From NCBI RefSeq assembly GCF_000250675.2, contig NC_018681.1:6200001-6264000 (forward strand): a stretch of 64,000 nucleotides of DNA. The letters run 5' to 3'. The position numbers and the translations under genes are program-made. Under the pieces are notes generated by a model that worked only from the letters and a program-made list of their open reading frames with translations, ran no database searches and was not told where the DNA came from. Each line of letters opens with the position of its first letter. Position 1 is the stretch's first letter. Source of the DNA: Nocardia brasiliensis ATCC 700358. Its GTDB lineage: Bacteria > Actinomycetota > Actinomycetes > Mycobacteriales > Mycobacteriaceae. Below, piece by piece: positions 59,670-64,000 of this stretch.

Positions 59670-60785
59670 TCAATCCAGCACCATCTGCGCGGCTCCGTCG
59701 GGACGGCCGGCGATGACGGTGTTGCCGCCCAGCTGTTTCGCGCGGTACATGGCGGAATCGGCGCGCCGGAACAGGTCTCGCACAGTCGATCCCGCGAGGT
59801 GATCCGAGACCGCGGTGCCGATGCTCGCGGTGATCGGGATCGGCAGCGTGTCCGTCGCGGCGATCGCGTGCCGGATCCGTTCGGCCAGCACGTCGAGCGC
59901 TTCCACGCGCAGCGTGCCGACCACCACGAACTCGTCGCCGCCGGTGCGCGCGATGACGGCGTCCGGCGGCACCGCGGCGCGCAGGCAGTCCGCGGTCCGG
60001 ACCAGTACCTCGTCGCCGAGCGAGTGCCCGGCGGTGTCGTTGACGGCCTTGAAACGATCCAGATCGATGATCACGACGTAGATCGGACCACTTCGTCCCC
60101 GATGCGCGTATTGCGCGAGGCGGGAATCGAGTCCGCGCCGGTTCAGCAGGCGGGTCAGCGGATCGGACAGCGCGTCCAGTCGCAGCAGCCAGTGACAGAA
60201 CTGCACGACCGGCAGCACCACACCGGTCACCGCGAGATTGGCCAGCACCACGCCGACGGCCAGCGCCGGATCGCCGGTGGCGTGCGCGTTGTCCCCCGGC
60301 TTCCCGATCACCAGCAGCACGGCCAGCAGCACGATCGACAGCAGCGACCAGCCGAGATGCCAGGCCAGGATCCGCGGCCCGTGGAAGATCGTCACGTACC
60401 CGCCGGTGGTGGCCAGCAGGACGATGCCCAAGGCGCCGAGCAGCCGGTCCTGGACCAGGATGTTGTTCGCGGTGATGCCGATATCGATGGCCGCGACCCA
60501 CACCAGGGACTCGCGCTCGGACGGCCACGGCAGCAGCCACCAGCGCAGCGTCCACAGCCCGGCCAGCACGCTCACCGCGATCGCCTGGGTGACGCCGACC
60601 GGCCCGGCCTGACCGGCGTGCGAGACCAGCGCCAGCAGGGTGATCGCCATCATCACCAGGCCCGCGGTACCGACCATCAGCTTGAGCGCCGCGAGCGCGG
60701 AGTGCGAGGCGAAAGTCTCGACCAGCCAGCGGTAGTCGACCCGCTCACGCCACCAGGCCCGGAAGATCCGTCGGATATCGGTCAT
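59670..60785 (-). CDS. Membrane diguanylate cyclase (GGDEF), paralogue of 42615-43814
   Basis: This 371-residue membrane protein has about six helices and a C-terminal GGDEF domain (DPLTRLLNRRGL, IIDLDRFKAVNDTAGH, active-site R-T-G-G-D-E-F, ADSAMYRAKQLGGN). It should make cyclic-di-GMP. The I-site (RxxD) before the signature is absent. Membrane and GGDEF parts resemble the other copy over their entire length, indicating duplication. The ATG at 60785 is preceded by GAGGCGGTG; the in-frame GTG at 60791 is less well spaced. It lies downstream of a 350-bp gap. Confidence 0.92.
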   Translation of the reverse strand: MTDIRRIFRAWWRERVDYRWLVETFASHSALAALKLMVGTAGLVMMAITLLALVSHAGQAGPVGVTQAIAVSVLAGLWTLRWWLLPWPSERESLVWVAAIDIGITANNILVQDRLLGALGIVLLATTGGYVTIFHGPRILAWHLGWSLLSIVLLAVLLVIGKPGDNAHATGDPALAVGVVLANLAVTGVVLPVVQFCHWLLRLDALSDPLTRLLNRRGLDSRLAQYAHRGRSGPIYVVIIDLDRFKAVNDTAGHSLGDEVLVRTADCLRAAVPPDAVIARTGGDEFVVVGTLRVEALDVLAERIRHAIAATDTLPIPITASIGTAVSDHLAGSTVRDLFRRADSAMYRAKQLGGNTVIAGRPDGAAQMVLD

Positions 60786-61135
60786 GGTCACCGCCTCGCG
60801 TCGTCATCGAGCGTTCGGCCGGTTGTGCATGCTGCCCACAACGGCGCCGCGTGATTGCGGCATGTTAACTGTAACGGAACGTCACAGCATGAATCGCTTC
60901 CGACCTGCGTCGAACACGTTCACTCACCTCGCGCCACGCCCGGCCACCTGCGCCTATCGCCCGCCGCACGCCCTCCGGGCGGCAAAGCGACCAAATGGTC
61001 TACCCAGCAAGGGGAGTGAGTTAAACCACACCAGAACACGTTCCTTCGCCGTGTCCGCTCGGATCCGCGCCGCCGATGTGCGACAGTGCTCATCCGGGGA
61101 GGAACGAGAGAGCACCGAAAGGCTGGTTCGCGTTC
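60786..61135. other. Intergenic region without recognised genes
   Basis: About 350 bases between the divergent GGDEF gene and a small plus-strand gene. It contains a GAAC-AC-GTTC dyad (60912-60921) and likely promoters for both directions, but I see no coding sequence, RNA gene or repeat. Confidence 0.4.
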
Positions 61136-61342
61136 ATGGATGCGATGGTGATTCCCCTGGTCCCGAGGGGCGGGTTCACAGTCCGCCGCGTGGGAGACCG
61201 CTGGGAGCTCGTCAACTCGCGAGGCTACGGCCGCACCGTCGTCCTACATTCCTGGCCGCGCGATCAGCACTCCGAGGCGTTCGCGCACTGCTACCGGCTG
61301 AACGGCCGCACAGTAGAGGAACTGCAGGCCGCGTTCCGCTGA
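61136..61342 (+). CDS. Small uncharacterised protein (68 residues)
   Basis: This is a small soluble protein with no recognised family: TVRRVGDRWELVNSRGYGRT in the middle suggests a short beta meander, and a helical C-terminus reads TVEELQAAFR. The ATG at 61136 has GAAAGG about 13 bases upstream; in-frame codons further 5' (61076) would give a leader of unlikely sequence. It lies alone between a long gap and the secreted hydrolase. Confidence 0.5.
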   Translation: MDAMVIPLVPRGGFTVRRVGDRWELVNSRGYGRTVVLHSWPRDQHSEAFAHCYRLNGRTVEELQAAFR

Positions 61343-61442
61343 ACGACCCGCGGATGGCTGAAACCCGCTGGGGCACAAGCGCGCAACGGATGCGATAGCA
61401 CAAGCCGGACTTCAGCTCAAGACGTGCGTCTCGGGCTCCGAT

Positions 61443-62351
61443 GTGCGATCGTGTTCCACCGTGCGTTACCCGTCGCCCGCCACCCGCGCCGTTCCCCGTG
61501 TGGCCGCCTCCGCCTGTGTCCTCGCCGCCGCGGCGATCCTCATCCCGAGCGCGCCCGCCCTGCTCCCGCACGCGGCCGCCGTGCCGGTGCCGCTGGCGCA
61601 TACCGATGCCTGCCTATCCGGGTTCGACTGCGATATGAGCAATCGGATCAGCAAGGTCGACAACTACCTGAAGGGGCGCCCCGGCGTCACCGGTTACGTT
61701 GTGCGCGACCGGGTTTCCGGTGGCGTGTACGCGAACGCGAACGCGGAGAACGCGGTCTGGACCGCCTCCACCATCAAGCTCGCCATCGCCGAGGATCTGC
61801 TGAACCGGGCCCGGGTCGGTGCGATCAACCTGACGCCGGAAGATCGCGGCCTGATGGAATCCATGCTGGCCACCTCCAACGACCGCGCCACCGACGTGCT
61901 CTGGGCCAAGTACGCGGGCCTGGACCGGATGGCGTTCAACAACGCCTTCCGCGCCAACGGCATGGCCACCCTGGTCCCGCAGCCGACCAACACCGCGCTG
62001 TTCCCGGACTGGTCGTTCCAGAAGTGCACCGCCGCCGACCTGGACCGGCTGATGGACAACATCCTCAACCAGATGCACCCCGACGACCGCGCCTACCTGC
62101 TGGACCGGATGCGCTCGGTGGACAGCAACCAGCACTGGGGCGTGTGGGGCGCGGGCGCGCCGATGCGGCCGGGCCTGAAGAACGGCTGGTCCGAGGAGCA
62201 GGGCGGCTGGGTGGTGAACTCGGTCGGCTTCGCGGGTCCCGGCGAGCGGTACACCCTGGCCATCATGACCGCGATGGGTAACGCGGGCGGCTACGAAGAC
62301 GGCGCGGCCACCGACACCAAGGTCGCGGAGATGCTGTTCGCCGGACGCTGA
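61443..62351 (+). CDS. Secreted beta-lactamase-fold serine hydrolase
   Basis: This is an exported protein of up to 302 residues related to class A beta-lactamases/PBP-like hydrolases. The N-terminal signal (VAASACVLAAAAILIPSAPA) is followed by the active-site S-T-I-K motif in WTASTIKLAIAEDLL near residue 110, an S-N-D triad in ATSNDRATD and a K-N-G in RPGLKNGWSEEQGG where beta-lactamases have KTG. The role may be in cell-wall turnover or drug resistance; a true beta-lactamase is possible but not shown. GTG starts at 61443 and 61461 are both plausible. The gene ends before a strong hairpin shared with the convergent P450. Confidence 0.83.
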   Translation: MRSCSTVRYPSPATRAVPRVAASACVLAAAAILIPSAPALLPHAAAVPVPLAHTDACLSGFDCDMSNRISKVDNYLKGRPGVTGYVVRDRVSGGVYANANAENAVWTASTIKLAIAEDLLNRARVGAINLTPEDRGLMESMLATSNDRATDVLWAKYAGLDRMAFNNAFRANGMATLVPQPTNTALFPDWSFQKCTAADLDRLMDNILNQMHPDDRAYLLDRMRSVDSNQHWGVWGAGAPMRPGLKNGWSEEQGGWVVNSVGFAGPGERYTLAIMTAMGNAGGYEDGAATDTKVAEMLFAGR

Positions 62352-62359
62352 TACCTGTT

Positions 62360-62386
62360 GTCCCGCACCCGTTCCGGGTGCGGGAC
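62360..62386. terminator. Hairpin with perfect 12-bp stem between convergent genes
   Basis: The stem GTCCCGCACCCG / CGGGTGCGGGAC with a 3-base loop (TTC) sits in the 42-bp gap between the serine hydrolase and the P450. It is stable and symmetric, and probably acts as a bidirectional terminator. Confidence 0.78.
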
Positions 62387-62393
62387 GGGGAGT

Positions 62394-63896
62394 TCAGCGG
62401 CGCCGCAGGGTAATCGGCGCCCCGTCCCTGGGGAACGGAATGGTGGTGAAACCCCAGGGCATCCGATAGTCGTCGGGGATCTGCCAGGTGTACGCACGCA
62501 CCAGCGCGGCGATCACCGTCTTCACCTCGAACGTGCCGAAGTGCATGCCGATGCACTTGTGCGCGCCCGCACCGAACGGCAGGAACGCCAGCCGATGCGA
62601 TTTGTCCTCGCGCCGTTCCTCGTTGAACCGTTCGGGGTCGAACAGCTCTGGCTCGGTCCACAATTCGGCGAGCAGATGGTTGACCTGATAGGCGAGGTCG
62701 ATCTGGGTGCCCGCCGGAATGTAGTGGCCCAGGACCTCGGTATCGCGCACCGCACGCCGGCACAGACCGGGCACCGGCGGCATCAAGCGCAGACTCTCCT
62801 TGAGCACCAGATCCAGATCGCGCAGGCCCTCGAGGTCGGCGATAGTCGGTGCGGCACCGTCGGTTTCGGCATCGAGCGCGAGCACTTCGGCCCGCACCCG
62901 CTGCTGCCAGTCCGGATGCTTGCCCAGGTAGTAGGTGACCGCGGTGGCCGCGGTCGTGGTGGTGTCGTGCGCGGCCATGATCAGGAAGATCATGTGGTTC
63001 ACCACATCCGCGTCGCCGAACACGCCGCCGTCCTCGCTGCGGGCGTGACACAGGCCGGAGAACAGATCCGACGTCTCGGTCCGCCGCTTGTCCGGCAGCA
63101 TCGCCCGGAAGTAGTCCTCCAGCACGCGACGGCCGCGTAGGCCCGCCCGCCAGTTGCCGCCGGGTACCGGATGCCGGATCAGCGCGAGCGCCGCGTGCGT
63201 GCAGTCGAGGAACGCGTCCACCAGCTCACGGCGCTGCGGTCCGACGTCGGCGGCCATGAACATCTCCCCCGCGATATCGAGGGTCAGTTCCTTGAACGTC
63301 GGATACAGGCGCACGGTCCGTTCGGCGTCGCCCTGCGGCACCCAGCGCTCGATACTGGTGCGCACCACCGGGGTCAGCGCCGCCAGATGGGCCGCCAGCC
63401 GGTCCCTGGTGAAAGCCTGCTGCATGATCCGGCGATGGAATTTGTGCTCGTCGAACTCGAGCAACAGCAGACCGCGCCGGAAGAACGGGCCGATGAAATA
63501 GTCCCAGCCCTGGCCGAAATCGCGGCGGCGGCGGCCGAGCACTTCCTCGAGCGCTTCGGGCCCCGCGACGAGCACCCGGTCGACCCCGAGTGAGGTATTC
63601 ATCGAGACCGGACCGTATTTCCGATACCGGCCCATCATTTCGGCGGGCCCCCACCGCATGTATTGCAGCATCCGGCCCAGGTACGGCAGGCCGGCGTCGC
63701 CGTGCACCGCGGTGGTTTCGCTGCCGCTGGGCGGCCTGGCGAGAATATGGTGCCGTTCCGGAATCAGATCGAGTGCGCGATCGAGGAGATGGTCGTGCGG
63801 TATTTCGATCAATCCGATGTTCTCGGAATCGGGCGGTCTGCCGGATTTCCCGCGCGCGCTGGTTTTTCTGCCAACGACCCGGTCCCCGGCGACCAT
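62394..63896 (-). CDS. CYP136-like cytochrome P450
   Basis: This is a 500-residue P450, longer than typical actinobacterial enzymes. The N-terminal part HGDAGLPYLGRMLQYM is followed by GPFFRRGLLLLEFDEHKFHR, which matches my memory of the mycobacterial CYP136 family. The I-helix is MAAHDTTTTAATAV, the E-x-x-R motif LKESLRL, and the heme loop FGAGAHKCIGMHFG. CYP136 substrates are not well known (fatty acids or terpenoids have been proposed). The ATG at 63896 has GGGAGG six bases upstream. It is alone at the window edge, convergent with the serine hydrolase. Confidence 0.87.
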   Translation of the reverse strand: MVAGDRVVGRKTSARGKSGRPPDSENIGLIEIPHDHLLDRALDLIPERHHILARPPSGSETTAVHGDAGLPYLGRMLQYMRWGPAEMMGRYRKYGPVSMNTSLGVDRVLVAGPEALEEVLGRRRRDFGQGWDYFIGPFFRRGLLLLEFDEHKFHRRIMQQAFTRDRLAAHLAALTPVVRTSIERWVPQGDAERTVRLYPTFKELTLDIAGEMFMAADVGPQRRELVDAFLDCTHAALALIRHPVPGGNWRAGLRGRRVLEDYFRAMLPDKRRTETSDLFSGLCHARSEDGGVFGDADVVNHMIFLIMAAHDTTTTAATAVTYYLGKHPDWQQRVRAEVLALDAETDGAAPTIADLEGLRDLDLVLKESLRLMPPVPGLCRRAVRDTEVLGHYIPAGTQIDLAYQVNHLLAELWTEPELFDPERFNEERREDKSHRLAFLPFGAGAHKCIGMHFGTFEVKTVIAALVRAYTWQIPDDYRMPWGFTTIPFPRDGAPITLRRR

Positions 63897-63923
63897 GGCA
63901 AACCTCCCTGAACGACCGTATTC

Positions 63924-63950
63924 ATCCTATTCTTTTTCGCCCGTGCCCAA
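63924..63950 (-). promoter_or_regulatory. Possible promoter of the CYP136-like gene
   Basis: On the minus strand, TTGGGC (63950-63945) and TAGGAT (63929-63924) could be -35 and -10 elements, but the 15-bp spacer is short. They lie just upstream of the gene's Shine-Dalgarno. Confidence 0.3.
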
Positions 63951-64000
63951 GGTCGGTTCGCCGCAACGCACTCCGGCGTCGGCGCGCCGCGACACACCCG

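Noticed and set aside
58122..60854. Long plus-strand reading frame (910 residues) and several frames through the repeat rich in proline, histidine and arginine
   Set aside because: It runs antisense through recC and the GGDEF gene and owes its length to high GC and the repeat; it has no recognisable domain.
60912..60921. SOS (LexA) box upstream of the small gene at 61136
   Set aside because: GAAC and GTTC are separated by 2 rather than the 4 bases expected of an actinobacterial LexA site.

Overview
The window is very GC-rich and densely packed, with many 4-bp overlapping starts and stops, and it looks like the chromosome of a mycolic-acid actinomycete, most likely Nocardia. The pointers are a complete nocardiolactone-type beta-lactone cluster (described from Nocardia), an antigen-85-like esterase, a CYP136-like P450, an MMPL lipid transporter, a DUF5753 regulator and many TetR-type regulators. 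I see no rRNA, convincing tRNA, insertion sequence, prophage or CRISPR array.

Layout. 0-7 kb: a YdcF-like secreted protein, a PrmC-related methyltransferase, and two divergent regulator/oxidoreductase modules. In the first, a TetR gene faces an aldehyde dehydrogenase and an SDR; in the second, a TetR gene faces a PDR-type reductase that lacks its ferredoxin domain. Both have palindromes between the divergent genes. 7.3-15.6 kb: one operon, nltA-nltB-nltC-small membrane protein-nltD-acyltransferase-MMPL transporter. By homology it condenses two acyl-CoAs (NltA/NltB), reduces the 3-keto acid (NltD) and closes the beta-lactone (NltC); the last two genes suggest acyl transfer and export. 15.7-32.7 kb: mixed metabolism and regulation, including a thioredoxin-reductase-like flavoprotein, a desaturase, an S1/P1 nuclease, an MFS/LysR pair, a MocR/DJ-1 pair with a strong shared operator, a eukaryote-like prolyl-tRNA synthetase, and a cupin/AraC pair. 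32.8-43.8 kb: secreted hydrolases, a NarL-type two-component system, a DUF5753 regulator, a secreted CYTH-like protein, a membrane Ser/Thr kinase, an SDR with a MerR-type promoter, and a diguanylate cyclase. 43.9-46.1 kb: a P450-ferredoxin operon behind a TetR gene, with a perfect 20-bp operator.

47.4-59.1 kb is a DNA-repair island, all on the minus strand. recC-recB-recD is followed by an ECF sigma factor, an O6-alkylguanine methyltransferase, a 2OG-Fe(II) oxygenase, an Ada-like zinc protein and a second methyltransferase. The same promoter-like motif, TCACGTT-N12-CGCGTCTACC, lies in front of the sigma factor and again in front of the second methyltransferase. This suggests an autoregulated, ECF-driven alkylation response without a classical Ada protein, and I regard it as the most interesting system here. 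59.3-59.6 kb is a 31-32-bp tandem repeat upstream of recC. The window ends with a second, paralogous diguanylate cyclase, a beta-lactamase-fold secreted hydrolase and a CYP136-like P450.

All functions are inferred from sequence by eye. Start codons were chosen from visible Shine-Dalgarno sequences where possible and are noted where ambiguous.
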